Positions 50,797-58,537 of a stretch of DNA of 62,746 nucleotides are shown piece after piece. A program made the translations under genes and the position numbers. The notes under the pieces were generated by a model, which worked only from the letters and a program-made list of their open reading frames with translations, was not told the origin of the DNA and ran no database searches. Origin of the DNA: an uncultured Clostridium sp. (GTDB lineage Bacteria; Bacillota; Clostridia; Lachnospirales; Lachnospiraceae); contig CAMNRM010000027.1 in the NCBI GenBank assembly GCA_946553025.1, forward strand, positions 1 through 62,746, in the 5' to 3' direction. Each line of letters opens with the position of its first letter. Position 1 is the first letter of the stretch.

Positions 50797-52191
50797 TTAT
50801 TTTGCATACTTATATAAATGCTCCACCGATGTAAAACTGCTGCTGCTCATATCACGGATAATGGACTGCTGTGCTTCCTCTAATGCGGTATCGATATCCA
50901 TGCCGTTAAAGAAAATATTCTGTCCTGCGGTCTTTAAGGAGGTTTCTACCGTAGAAGGCATCGGGCCCGGCCAGATATAGTGGTCAATGTGCTCGGATAA
51001 GATGCTTAAGGACGGATTCTCCATAATGGCTTCGCTGTCTGCTAAGGACTTCTTTGCCGGGAAGGTGCTCATCGCCAGGTTAAAGGCAATCTGTGCGTCG
51101 TCATTGGCAAGGAAATACTTTACAAAATCCTGGGCAACAGCCTGCTGCTCTGCCGGAGCGTTCTTATTAATGCCGAAGGTTGATTCGCCGTTATAGCGGT
51201 TGTAAGCATAGGGATTGCCGTCAAAGGTGGGAATCTCAAACACGCCGAAATTAATGTCGGTCCAGGTGGTATTTAAGGTATTGTAGTAATGGCCCCACTG
51301 CATTACCATCGCTGACTGCCCCTGGCCAAAGCTGTCTGCACATTTCTCGCCGAAATCCTTCGAGCCTACACCGTCAACCTCGTACATATCCACTAACATC
51401 TGCATCACCTGCTTCATGGCGTCGGAGGTTACCTTCGGTGTTTTGCCGTCCTCCTCGAAAAGATTCTCGCCCAACTGATAGTTTAAGCCTAACAGGTAGT
51501 TCTGATGAAAGTCATCGTTAAAGTTTAAACCGGCCTGCATTAAACGGTCGCCGTCCTTAATGGTCAGCTTCTTTGCCACTTCGCGCATCTCGTCCCAGGT
51601 CTTGGGAATATCGGCATCCGTAAGACCTGCGGCTTCCCACATATCCTTATTATAATAAACCGCACCGGTCATCATGCCGTAGTCAATATAGTAAACCTTT
51701 CCGTCAATCACATGCGCCTCAACACCGGTGAAGTCAGCTTCCAGATCTTCTAACGGAATCTCTAACGGAGCCATGTAGTTAATCAGGTTTTCATGATAGC
51801 TGTTATGTACGTTAAAGATTGCCGGGCCATTTGCCCCATCCAGTGCCAGAGGAAGCTTTGTCCAGTAATCCTCCCATGGGTTGTTGACCAGCTTAATCGT
51901 TACATTGGGATGAATCGCCTGATAGCCGTCAATCACCTGCTGGAATAACTCGTCGCTGCCCCATTCCCAGAGTTCAACGGTAATATCCTTGCCGTCATTA
52001 ATTGCCACACTCGGGTCATACTTCACGGTGTCGCCAAACGGTTCGGTCGGTGCCTCTGCCGCCGGTGCTGCTGCTCCCCCGTTTCCGCCGGACGCCCCGC
52101 CGTCGGAAGCGCTCCCGCCTCCTCCGCACCCGGTCAATGCCGTAGCTGCCACTGCTGCTGCCATCACTGCTGCTGTTAATCTTTTCTTCAT
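50797..52191 (-). CDS. alpha-glucoside-type binding lipoprotein
   Basis: A 464-residue solute-binding protein with signal MKKRLTAAVMAAAVAATALT and lipobox TALTGC (Cys22). A Gly/Ala/Ser-rich tether (GGSASDGGASGGNGGAAAPAA) precedes a CUT1 family-1 fold with DITVELWEWGSDELFQQVIDG and VYYNKDMWEAAG. It feeds the two permeases downstream. The GH31 gene in the same cluster suggests maltose, isomaltose or related alpha-glucosides. First gene of the operon; promoter with LacI-type operator at 52277-52326. Confidence 0.9.
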   Translation of the reverse strand: MKKRLTAAVMAAAVAATALTGCGGGGSASDGGASGGNGGAAAPAAEAPTEPFGDTVKYDPSVAINDGKDITVELWEWGSDELFQQVIDGYQAIHPNVTIKLVNNPWEDYWTKLPLALDGANGPAIFNVHNSYHENLINYMAPLEIPLEDLEADFTGVEAHVIDGKVYYIDYGMMTGAVYYNKDMWEAAGLTDADIPKTWDEMREVAKKLTIKDGDRLMQAGLNFNDDFHQNYLLGLNYQLGENLFEEDGKTPKVTSDAMKQVMQMLVDMYEVDGVGSKDFGEKCADSFGQGQSAMVMQWGHYYNTLNTTWTDINFGVFEIPTFDGNPYAYNRYNGESTFGINKNAPAEQQAVAQDFVKYFLANDDAQIAFNLAMSTFPAKKSLADSEAIMENPSLSILSEHIDHYIWPGPMPSTVETSLKTAGQNIFFNGMDIDTALEEAQQSIIRDMSSSSFTSVEHLYKYAK

Positions 52192-52276
52192 GATTCTCTT
52201 ACCTCCATATTTTCTTATTTTTCTTTTTTATCTCCTTTTTATTGCCTAGCGCTTTGTTTCTTGCCTGCCTTTTAAG

Positions 52277-52288
52277 TTTAGCGCTAAA
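52277..52288. promoter_or_regulatory. LacI-type operator
   Basis: TTTAGCGCTAAA, a perfect 12-bp palindrome just downstream of the -10 box; a half-conserved copy (CTAGCGCTTTG, 52247-52257) lies 30 bp on. Likely target of the divergent LacI-family protein. Confidence 0.65.
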
Positions 52289-52297
52289 TCTATTAAT

Positions 52298-52326
52298 AAA
52301 CTATCATAACCTGTCATTTTTGTCAA
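52298..52326 (-). promoter_or_regulatory. promoter of the alpha-glucoside operon
   Basis: On the minus strand a perfect TTGACA (52326-52321), a 17-bp spacer and TAGTTT (52303-52298). Confidence 0.6.
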
Positions 52327-52533
52327 CAGTTTATTCTTGATTTTATGTTTTTACTAGTTTTTTCTCTTATTTTTTATGCAGTTTTACCAGTTTCTTTTTC
52401 TGCAAGGCCAGTTGCAATTTTCTTCCAATTACGTTATAATAGATTTAACAATAAAATATAAATCTATAGCATCACCAGTTATAAACCTTTTGCACCTGCA
52501 ATTAAAATTATTAAACCTTTAGGAAGTACATTT

Positions 52534-53562
52534 ATGGAAAAAACAACATTAAAAGATATTGCCGACAGGGCAGGCGTCAGCATGATGACCGTATCCAATG
52601 TTATCAATGGAAAATCCAGCCGTGTTTCGGCCCAGACCACAGAAAAAATCAATGCCATCATTAAAGAATGCGGCTATGTTCCCAACCTGACCGCCCGGAG
52701 CCTGACCAGGAAAAATTCCAATATTATCGGCGTGATTATCTCCGTAGACAACCAGGACGAAAATTACCTGGAAAATCCCTATGTCAGCACGATGATTGGG
52801 ATTATCGAAAAGGAACTCGGGAAAAACGGCTACTATATGATGTTCCGCTCAGTAACCAAAGAAAAGGATATGTCGCAGTTTTTAAAGAACTGGAATGTCG
52901 ATGGGATTATCTTTCTCTACCCGGACTTTTTAAAGTACGCGGAGAACTTTATCGCTAAACCTCCCTGCCCCTTTGTCGTCTTTGACCAGCCGTTTAATGC
53001 GCCGAAAGTTATCAATATCTGCGCAGACGATCGAAAAGGACTCTACCTGGCAACCAAATATATGATTAACCGGGGACACAACCATATCGCCTTTGCCGCC
53101 GATTACCAGGGCAATGCGATTCTTACCGAACGTTTCCTTGGCTACCGCCAGGCTTTAGAGGAATGTTCGATTCCTTTCCGGGAGGACTATGTCATTGCCT
53201 GTGACCCGTCCTATGAAGGCGGTTTATCTGCGGGAAAGAAAATTGCCGCGATGAGCAATAACTTATCCGCCGTAGTCACCACGGCAGATATCTGCGCCAT
53301 CGGGGTGATGGAGGGCGCAAGGCTGGGCGGGCTTCGGATTCCCGTGGACTTATCCATTACCGGGTTTGATAACTTAAACCTCTGCCAGTACACGACCCCG
53401 AAGCTTACCTCGGTATCCCAAAACATTGCCCAGAAGGCCAGGATCGCCGCGCAGAAGTTAGTGGAAAAGATTCAAAACGACAGTGACGCAGACGACTCCC
53501 CCTGCCAGATTACGCTGGATGTGGAGATTGTGGAGAGGCAGTCAGTAATTGCGCTGTTTTAG
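52534..53562 (+). CDS. LacI-family regulator of the alpha-glucoside operon
   Basis: A 342-residue repressor. The headpiece TTLKDIADRAGVSMMTVSNVINGKSSRVS is followed by NIIGVIISVDNQ and a sugar-binding core containing the signature DGIIFLYPDF. It is divergent from the binding-protein gene with a 342-bp shared control region holding the TTTAGCGCTAAA palindrome. AGGAAG lies 8 nt before the ATG. It probably represses the adjacent operon until an alpha-glucoside is present. Confidence 0.92.
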   Translation: MEKTTLKDIADRAGVSMMTVSNVINGKSSRVSAQTTEKINAIIKECGYVPNLTARSLTRKNSNIIGVIISVDNQDENYLENPYVSTMIGIIEKELGKNGYYMMFRSVTKEKDMSQFLKNWNVDGIIFLYPDFLKYAENFIAKPPCPFVVFDQPFNAPKVINICADDRKGLYLATKYMINRGHNHIAFAADYQGNAILTERFLGYRQALEECSIPFREDYVIACDPSYEGGLSAGKKIAAMSNNLSAVVTTADICAIGVMEGARLGGLRIPVDLSITGFDNLNLCQYTTPKLTSVSQNIAQKARIAAQKLVEKIQNDSDADDSPCQITLDVEIVERQSVIALF

Positions 53563-53657
53563 TGATTTTTCACACATCCTTCCAGGTGTTTTTGGGCAAA
53601 GGGCGAAAAATTATTAAAAAATTCTAAAGAAATCACAAAGAAATCATAAAAAAACAA

Positions 53658-53686
53658 TTGACATTCCTGTGAAAATCTGTTAAATT
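53658..53686 (+). promoter_or_regulatory. promoter of the PTS operon
   Basis: TTGACA (53658-53663), a 17-bp spacer and TAAATT (53681-53686). Confidence 0.65.
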
Positions 53687-53715
53687 AGACTATAGATAAA
53701 AACTGAATAAGGAAT

Positions 53716-53794
53716 GGATTGTTACTGTTAAGCAGGCAAAACCAGTTTTGGACCAGGCTCCCGTAAGCTTGATTGTTCAAGATTGGTTTTTTGT
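53716..53794 (+). promoter_or_regulatory. RAT antiterminator overlapping a terminator (LicT/BglG type)
   Basis: The 28-nt element at 53716-53743 begins GGATTGTTACTG and ends GCAGGCAAAACC, matching the ribonucleic antiterminator (RAT) bound by BglG/LicT proteins. Its 3' part AAAACCA (53738-53744) pairs with TGGTTTT (53784-53790), closing a terminator that ends in a U-run. RAT and terminator are therefore mutually exclusive, and the antiterminator protein encoded next controls its own operon. Confidence 0.88.
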
Positions 53795-53814
53795 GTTTAA
53801 AGGGTGTTGGTGTA

Positions 53815-54642
53815 ATGAAAGTCGATAAGGTAATCAACAATAATGTAGTAAGTGCCATGGATCAGGATGAGAATGAAGTGGTCATTATGGGACGGGGTGT
53901 GGGCTACCATATGAAAAAGGGAATGGAAATCCCGGAGGAAAAGATTGAGAAAATCTTCCGCCTGGATAACCCGGGAACCATGACGAAGTTTCGCAGCCTT
54001 TTAGCCCAGATGCCCCTGGAACATTTACAGATTTCTTCCGAAATCATTGACTATGCAAAAAACGTGCTTAACCGGAAATTAAACCACAATATTTACCTGA
54101 CGCTGACGGATCATATTAATTTTTCCATTGAACGGATGCAGAAAAAGATGATGTTTGCCAATCCCCTGATCCGGGAGGTTAAGAATTTTTATAAGGAAGA
54201 ATACCTGGTTGGCGAATATGCCATTACACTGATTGAAAACCGTCTGGGCATACGTTTTCCCGCCGACGAAGCGGCTTCCATTGCCCTGCACATCGTCAAT
54301 GCGGAATATAATATCAAGATGCGGGATACCATTGACATTACGAATTTAATTCAGGAGGTTATGGGGATTATCCGGGACTATTTCCATATGGAATTTGACG
54401 AAAGTTCCTTAAGCTATGAACGCCTGGTCACGCACCTGCGGTTTCTGGCAGAACGGATTTACTGCAAGGAACTTCTGGACGGGGAAAACCCGGAATTTTC
54501 CCAGGTTATCTCCAAAATGTATCCCATGGAATACCAGTGCAGCTTAAAGATCCGGGAGCACATCCAGAAAAACTATGAACACTATGTAAGCGATGAAGAA
54601 GTATCGTATTTAGCCGTACACATTAAGCGTGTGCGCGTATAA
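53815..54642 (+). CDS. BglG/LicT-family transcriptional antiterminator
   Basis: A 275-residue RNA-binding regulator. The N-terminal co-antiterminator domain (KVINNNVVSAMDQDENEVVIMGRGVGYHMKKG) is followed by two PTS regulation domains. All four conserved regulatory histidines are present: DHINFSIERM (with an earlier His in LEHLQIS) in the first and VTHLRFL and LAVHIKR in the second, plus ALHIVNAEY. Phosphorylation by EIIB and HPr would switch it off and on. The start at 53815 (MKVDKVINNN) gives the family N-terminus. It leads the PTS operon and acts on the RAT just upstream. Confidence 0.92.
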   Translation: MKVDKVINNNVVSAMDQDENEVVIMGRGVGYHMKKGMEIPEEKIEKIFRLDNPGTMTKFRSLLAQMPLEHLQISSEIIDYAKNVLNRKLNHNIYLTLTDHINFSIERMQKKMMFANPLIREVKNFYKEEYLVGEYAITLIENRLGIRFPADEAASIALHIVNAEYNIKMRDTIDITNLIQEVMGIIRDYFHMEFDESSLSYERLVTHLRFLAERIYCKELLDGENPEFSQVISKMYPMEYQCSLKIREHIQKNYEHYVSDEEVSYLAVHIKRVRV

Positions 54643-54661
54643 AGAAAAGGAGGCGGTTATT

Positions 54662-55153
54662 TTGTTTGGTTCACTTAAAAAGTTATTTGGTGGACAGGAG
54701 GCAGCAAAACATGAGATTCTGGCACCGGTGGCGGGAAAGGCCATTCCCATGAGCGAGGTGGCGGACCCCACATTCAGCCAGGAAATCTTAGGCAAGGGGG
54801 TGGCGGTTGTTCCCAGTGAGGGAAAGATTGTGGCACCGGCGGACGGTGAGGTCGTGGTTATGTTTGAAACCAAACATGCGGTAAGCCTTAAGACAGATTT
54901 CGGTGCCGAGCTGATCGTCCATATCGGACTGGATACCGTAAATTTAAAGGGCCAGTTCTTCCAGGCGCACGTCGCCCAGGGCGATAAGGTGAAGGCCGGA
55001 GATTTGCTGGTCGAGGTGGATTTAGAGCAGGTAAAGGCGGCAGGCTACGATGTAACTACCCCCATTATTATCTGCAACACACCCGCCTTCCCCAACATGG
55101 TCTGCCGCAGCGGCATGGAGGTGAAGGCATTAGATCCCATTATCACACTCTGA
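54662..55153 (+). CDS. PTS glucose-type EIIA component (TTG start)
   Basis: A 163-residue EIIA of the glucose/GlcNAc family. It shows ILAPVAGKAIPMSEV, VAPADGEVV, the auxiliary His in ETKHAVSLK and the phospho-His in VHIGLDTVNLKG. The TTG at 54662 is chosen since AAGGAGG (54647-54653) is 8 nt ahead; the open frame extends upstream without a start signal. It is a separate protein and passes phosphate from HPr to the EIIB part of the transporter. Confidence 0.9.
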   Translation: MFGSLKKLFGGQEAAKHEILAPVAGKAIPMSEVADPTFSQEILGKGVAVVPSEGKIVAPADGEVVVMFETKHAVSLKTDFGAELIVHIGLDTVNLKGQFFQAHVAQGDKVKAGDLLVEVDLEQVKAAGYDVTTPIIICNTPAFPNMVCRSGMEVKALDPIITL

Positions 55154-55168
55154 TGAAAACAGACGCTT

Positions 55169-55429
55169 ATGGCAAGAAAAACGGTTACTTTAATGGATAT
55201 TGAGGGGATGCACGCAAGAAACTGTGCAAGAGTTTCCATGCTGTGCAAAAAGTCTATTGTCCGGGTCAGTATCAGCTTTGGGGGAAAGACGGCGGACGGA
55301 AGGGATATTATGGAACTGATGGCGTTGGGGGCATTGTACCGAGATGAACTTACGCTTGAAGCCATTGGCCCGGGGGAAGAAGAAATGATTACAGCGCTTG
55401 AAATGGCGCTGAACGGAACTTCGGTTTAA
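55169..55429 (+). CDS. HPr-like phosphocarrier with Asp at the regulatory serine position
   Basis: An 86-residue HPr homologue. The phosphoryl His15 is kept in GMHARNCAR, although the usual Pro18 is Asn. At position 46, where HPr kinase phosphorylates Ser in Firmicutes, the sequence is GRDIMELM, so Asp replaces Ser. This is a natural phosphomimetic. It may be locked for CcpA-type signalling or protected from HPr kinase while still serving EIIA. The ribosome binding site is weak, so its translation may depend on the EIIA gene 15 bp upstream. The general HPr (ptsH) is presumably elsewhere. Confidence 0.85.
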   Translation: MARKTVTLMDIEGMHARNCARVSMLCKKSIVRVSISFGGKTADGRDIMELMALGALYRDELTLEAIGPGEEEMITALEMALNGTSV

Positions 55430-55538
55430 GAACTTTGGATTAAAAACTTTAGTTTAAAAGCTTTGGTTTAAGAACTTTGGATTAAAAACTTTAGTTTAAA
55501 AGCTTTGGTTTAAAAATTTTGATTTAAAAACTTTGATT
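55427..55538 (+). repeat. eight tandem 14-nt repeats after the HPr-like gene
   Basis: Eight consecutive 14-nt units of the form TAA(A/G)A(A/G)(C/T)TTT(G/A)(G/A)(T/A)T start at the HPr stop codon; units 1-3 are repeated exactly as units 4-6 (42-nt period). Several contain the palindrome AAAGCTTT. The block occupies most of the gap before the EIIBC gene. Confidence 0.85.
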
Positions 55539-55606
55539 TAAGTCCGAAAGGATTTAGATAAACCATCAATGCAGCGGTCATTTGACCGGGAGAAAGGAGT
55601 TTTCTT

Positions 55607-57064
55607 ATGTTAATGAAGTATTTTCAAAAGCTTGGCAAGTCGCTGATGCTTCCAGTAGCATGTCTGCCCATCTGCGGTATTTTAATGGGTATCGGCTACA
55701 TACTGGCTCCGGCTGCCATGGCAGGGGAGGTTCAGGGATTTACCGCAGGGGGATTTCTCTACTCGGTAGGTTTGTTTCTGATTAAAGCGGGCGGTGCCTT
55801 AATCGACAATATGTCGTGGCTGTTTGCCATCGGTGTTGCCGTGGGTATGGCTGACGACAGCGACGGCGCAGCGGCATTATCCGGTCTGGTTTCCATGTAT
55901 ATGATTACCACCCTGCTCAGCAGCGGTACGGTAGCGGGTATTACCGGCAAGGAAGCCGATCCTGCTTTTGGCAAGATTGTCAACCAGTTTATCGGTATTA
56001 TCTCCGGTATTATCGGTTCCACCTGCTATAATAAGTATAAGAGCGTAAAGCTTCCCGATGCCCTGGCATTCTTCAGCGGCAAGCGTGCGGTAGCGATTTT
56101 TACGGCGCTGTATTCTATCGTAGCTGCACTGATTCTGTTCTTTGTATGGCCCATCGTTTACGGTGCACTGGTTGCTATGGGCAAGGCATTTATCGGCATG
56201 GGCGCTCTGGGTGCCGGAATCTATGCATTCTTTAACCGTCTGCTGATTCCGTTCGGCCTGCACCATGCGTTAAACTCCGTATTCTGGTTTGACGTGGCAG
56301 GAATTAATGACCTTGGAAACTTCTGGGGCAATACGGGTGTATTCGGGCAGACCGGTATGTACATGACCGGATTCTTCCCCTTCATGATGTTCGGTCTTCC
56401 GGCTGCTTGTCTTGCGATGTATCACACGGCAAAACCGGAAAAGAAAAAGATTGCCTACGGTCTGTTATTCTCCGCAGCCTTCTGTTCCTTCTTTACGGGC
56501 GTTACCGAACCCATCGAGTTCGCGTTTATGTTCCTGGCTCCCGGACTATACGTGGTTCATGCCCTGCTTGCCGGTATCACCGCAGGCATTACCGTAGCTC
56601 TTCCCATCCGCGCAGGCTTCTCTTTCTCCGGCGGTGCGGTAGATATGGTACTCAGCTCCTTTACGCCTCTGGCACAGAACCCATGGTTCTTGATTCCCAT
56701 CGGCGTAGTTGTCGGCGTTATCTACTATATCGTATTCCGGGCTATTATTGTTAAGTTTAACTTAAAGACCCCCGGACGCGAGGACGACGAGGACGAAACC
56801 CAGGTCGTTCTGTCCAATAACAACTTTACCGAAGTGGCAAGAATTATCCTGGAAGGTATCGGCGGCCCGTCGAATGTAACCTCCATTGACAACTGTATTA
56901 CAAGACTCCGCCTGGAAGTTAAGGATTACACGGCTGTCGATGAAAAGAAAATTAAGTCCGCAGGCGTTGCCGGTGTAATCCGCCCGGGAAAGACTTCCGT
57001 TCAGGTTATCGTAGGTACACAGGTACAGTTTGTGGCGGATGAATTTAAGAAGCTTTGCAAATAA
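55607..57064 (+). CDS. PTS EIIBC component, glucose/N-acetylglucosamine family
   Basis: A 485-residue membrane transporter. The EIIC part (residues 1-400) has about ten predicted helices and the signatures PVACLPICGILMGIGY, GLHHALNSVFWF and GVTEPIEFAFMF. The C-terminal EIIB domain carries the phosphocysteine in SIDNCITRLRLEV. Order is EIIC-EIIB. GFSFSGGAVDMVL is seen in both NagE- and PtsG-type members, so glucose, GlcNAc or maltose are all possible. AAGGAG 7 nt before ATG 55607. It ends the operon with a strong terminator. Confidence 0.92.
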   Translation: MLMKYFQKLGKSLMLPVACLPICGILMGIGYILAPAAMAGEVQGFTAGGFLYSVGLFLIKAGGALIDNMSWLFAIGVAVGMADDSDGAAALSGLVSMYMITTLLSSGTVAGITGKEADPAFGKIVNQFIGIISGIIGSTCYNKYKSVKLPDALAFFSGKRAVAIFTALYSIVAALILFFVWPIVYGALVAMGKAFIGMGALGAGIYAFFNRLLIPFGLHHALNSVFWFDVAGINDLGNFWGNTGVFGQTGMYMTGFFPFMMFGLPAACLAMYHTAKPEKKKIAYGLLFSAAFCSFFTGVTEPIEFAFMFLAPGLYVVHALLAGITAGITVALPIRAGFSFSGGAVDMVLSSFTPLAQNPWFLIPIGVVVGVIYYIVFRAIIVKFNLKTPGREDDEDETQVVLSNNNFTEVARIILEGIGGPSNVTSIDNCITRLRLEVKDYTAVDEKKIKSAGVAGVIRPGKTSVQVIVGTQVQFVADEFKKLCK

Positions 57065-57101
57065 AGGCGGATTGATGTAAAAAACAGACTGCTCAGCGCA
57101 G

Positions 57102-57149
57102 GGACTGCCGGTTAAACGTTGTGATTAACCGGCAGTCCTGTAATTTTTT
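57102..57149 (+). terminator. terminator of the PTS operon
   Basis: GGACTGCCGGTTAA (57102-57115) pairs exactly with TTAACCGGCAGTCC (57125-57138) and is followed by TGTAATTTTTTC. Confidence 0.85.
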
Positions 57150-57169
57150 CTATGATAGTACCTCTTGTT

Positions 57170-58537
57170 TTACTTGTTTTCTTTTCCATTCATCATTTGC
57201 TTTTTCTTAAAATACCCATCAATCCTGTTCTTAATTTCAGTTGGTGACAAATATTTTAACATATAACCTTCTGGGTTCAAATTCAATACCCTGTTCACAC
57301 TTTCTGTATCTCCTCTGCTGGTCAAAAAAATCACGGGAATAGAAGCAAATTCTTCTTCTGAACGAAGCATCTCCAATGCATATCTTCCGTCACAGACTGG
57401 CATTTCGTAATCCATCAAAACTAAATCCGGCTTTTCTAACGTAATTGCCCGAATAGCCGCCACCACCGAATTTGCCAAATTCACATCATAATCTTTACTC
57501 AAAAGATTTTTAAGCCCCTGCCTTATGGTCACAGAATCATCGACAACCAGTATTTTGGGCTTGCCTGACCTTTCTCGCTTTAAAAGATAGCGCTCAATCT
57601 CTGTCATTGCATTATCTACTCCTATCGGCACTCCGACCCCTTTTTCCAGCAAATGCGGAGCAATAACACAATAGGAAAAATATCCCGCTCCGGTGTCAAA
57701 CAGTAAACTAACCTGTGGGTGTTTATTTTCAAATACATCTAAAAATTTATCATAAGTCAGAAGATTTTCCTCCCGCATTTCATAAATCTTTAATGACGGA
57801 AAATACTGCATTACCCGCCATACAAATTGTTTTACAATATAACGTGATGCATTAATCAACATGATATCCAGTTCATCGGACGAAAAGCCCATGATTTTCC
57901 CAACAGTATTAATAAGAAATTTTTCTTCTAAAACCAAAAGGATTTCCCACTGCTTATCCTGAACATCTGCATCATAAACCAACCGATAATACACACTTTT
58001 TCCAAGTTTTTCTCCCCCGTAAGCCTCGCTGAGCACTTTGGATTCCAGTTGGAACATATCCCGGATAAGGCTGATAATCACCGTCTGCATAGCCTTAATC
58101 TCCTCATCCGGCAGCAAATCCTCCCACTTACTCAGCTTATCTCCTACGATAGCCAGATCTTCGGTTCGGGTATGTCCAATCAGCCATCCGGCACAAACAC
58201 CAAGAAAATGTTCAATAGATGCTTGAGAATAAGCTTCCCGGATCAATTCCTCTTCAAGTGCCGGAAGTGTTTCTTCCCGAAAACCCTTATGTAAACGGCG
58301 GTGTGTTCCCAGTCCTTCATAATTCACTGACTGCATGTACAATTCTTCATCTTCAAAATGACTCATTGCATGTTCTTTTAAAAATTTAATGCCATCCTGA
58401 TAGGCTTTAGGATTAGTCTTTTTTGCTCTGCTCAATGCAAAAAGATTGTTAATTATCTGAAATAATCTCTGATGCTCATTATCAATAATATCCACTCCAA
58501 TATTATACTCATCTTTCCATATCAATTGATTATTCAT
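57170..58537 (-). CDS. hemerythrin-CheX-like-receiver protein
   Basis: A 455-residue three-domain protein. Residues 1-135 are a bacteriohemerythrin (NEHQRLF, HAMSHFEDEE, THRRLHKGF and WLIGHTRTED supply the di-iron ligands). Residues about 150-325 resemble a CheX/CheC-type phosphatase fold (LVYDADVQDKQWEILLVLEEKF to GVGVPIGVDNAMTEIE). Residues 330-455 are a receiver domain with ILVVDDSVTIRQG, the phosphorylated Asp in LVLMDYEMP and the Lys in YMLKYLSP. It could link oxygen or redox sensing to chemotaxis signalling. Its ATG overlaps the stop of the upstream surface protein gene (ATGA), with AGGAG 8 nt ahead. Confidence 0.85.
   Translation of the reverse strand: MNNQLIWKDEYNIGVDIIDNEHQRLFQIINNLFALSRAKKTNPKAYQDGIKFLKEHAMSHFEDEELYMQSVNYEGLGTHRRLHKGFREETLPALEEELIREAYSQASIEHFLGVCAGWLIGHTRTEDLAIVGDKLSKWEDLLPDEEIKAMQTVIISLIRDMFQLESKVLSEAYGGEKLGKSVYYRLVYDADVQDKQWEILLVLEEKFLINTVGKIMGFSSDELDIMLINASRYIVKQFVWRVMQYFPSLKIYEMREENLLTYDKFLDVFENKHPQVSLLFDTGAGYFSYCVIAPHLLEKGVGVPIGVDNAMTEIERYLLKRERSGKPKILVVDDSVTIRQGLKNLLSKDYDVNLANSVVAAIRAITLEKPDLVLMDYEMPVCDGRYALEMLRSEEEFASIPVIFLTSRGDTESVNRVLNLNPEGYMLKYLSPTEIKNRIDGYFKKKQMMNGKENK

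Larger units (their letters stand above)
52192..52533. other. divergent regulatory region, alpha-glucoside operon and LacI gene
   Basis: These 342 bases contain the minus-strand promoter and operators (52247-52326). Nothing coding is visible. The plus-strand promoter of the LacI gene could not be fixed with confidence. Confidence 0.6.
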
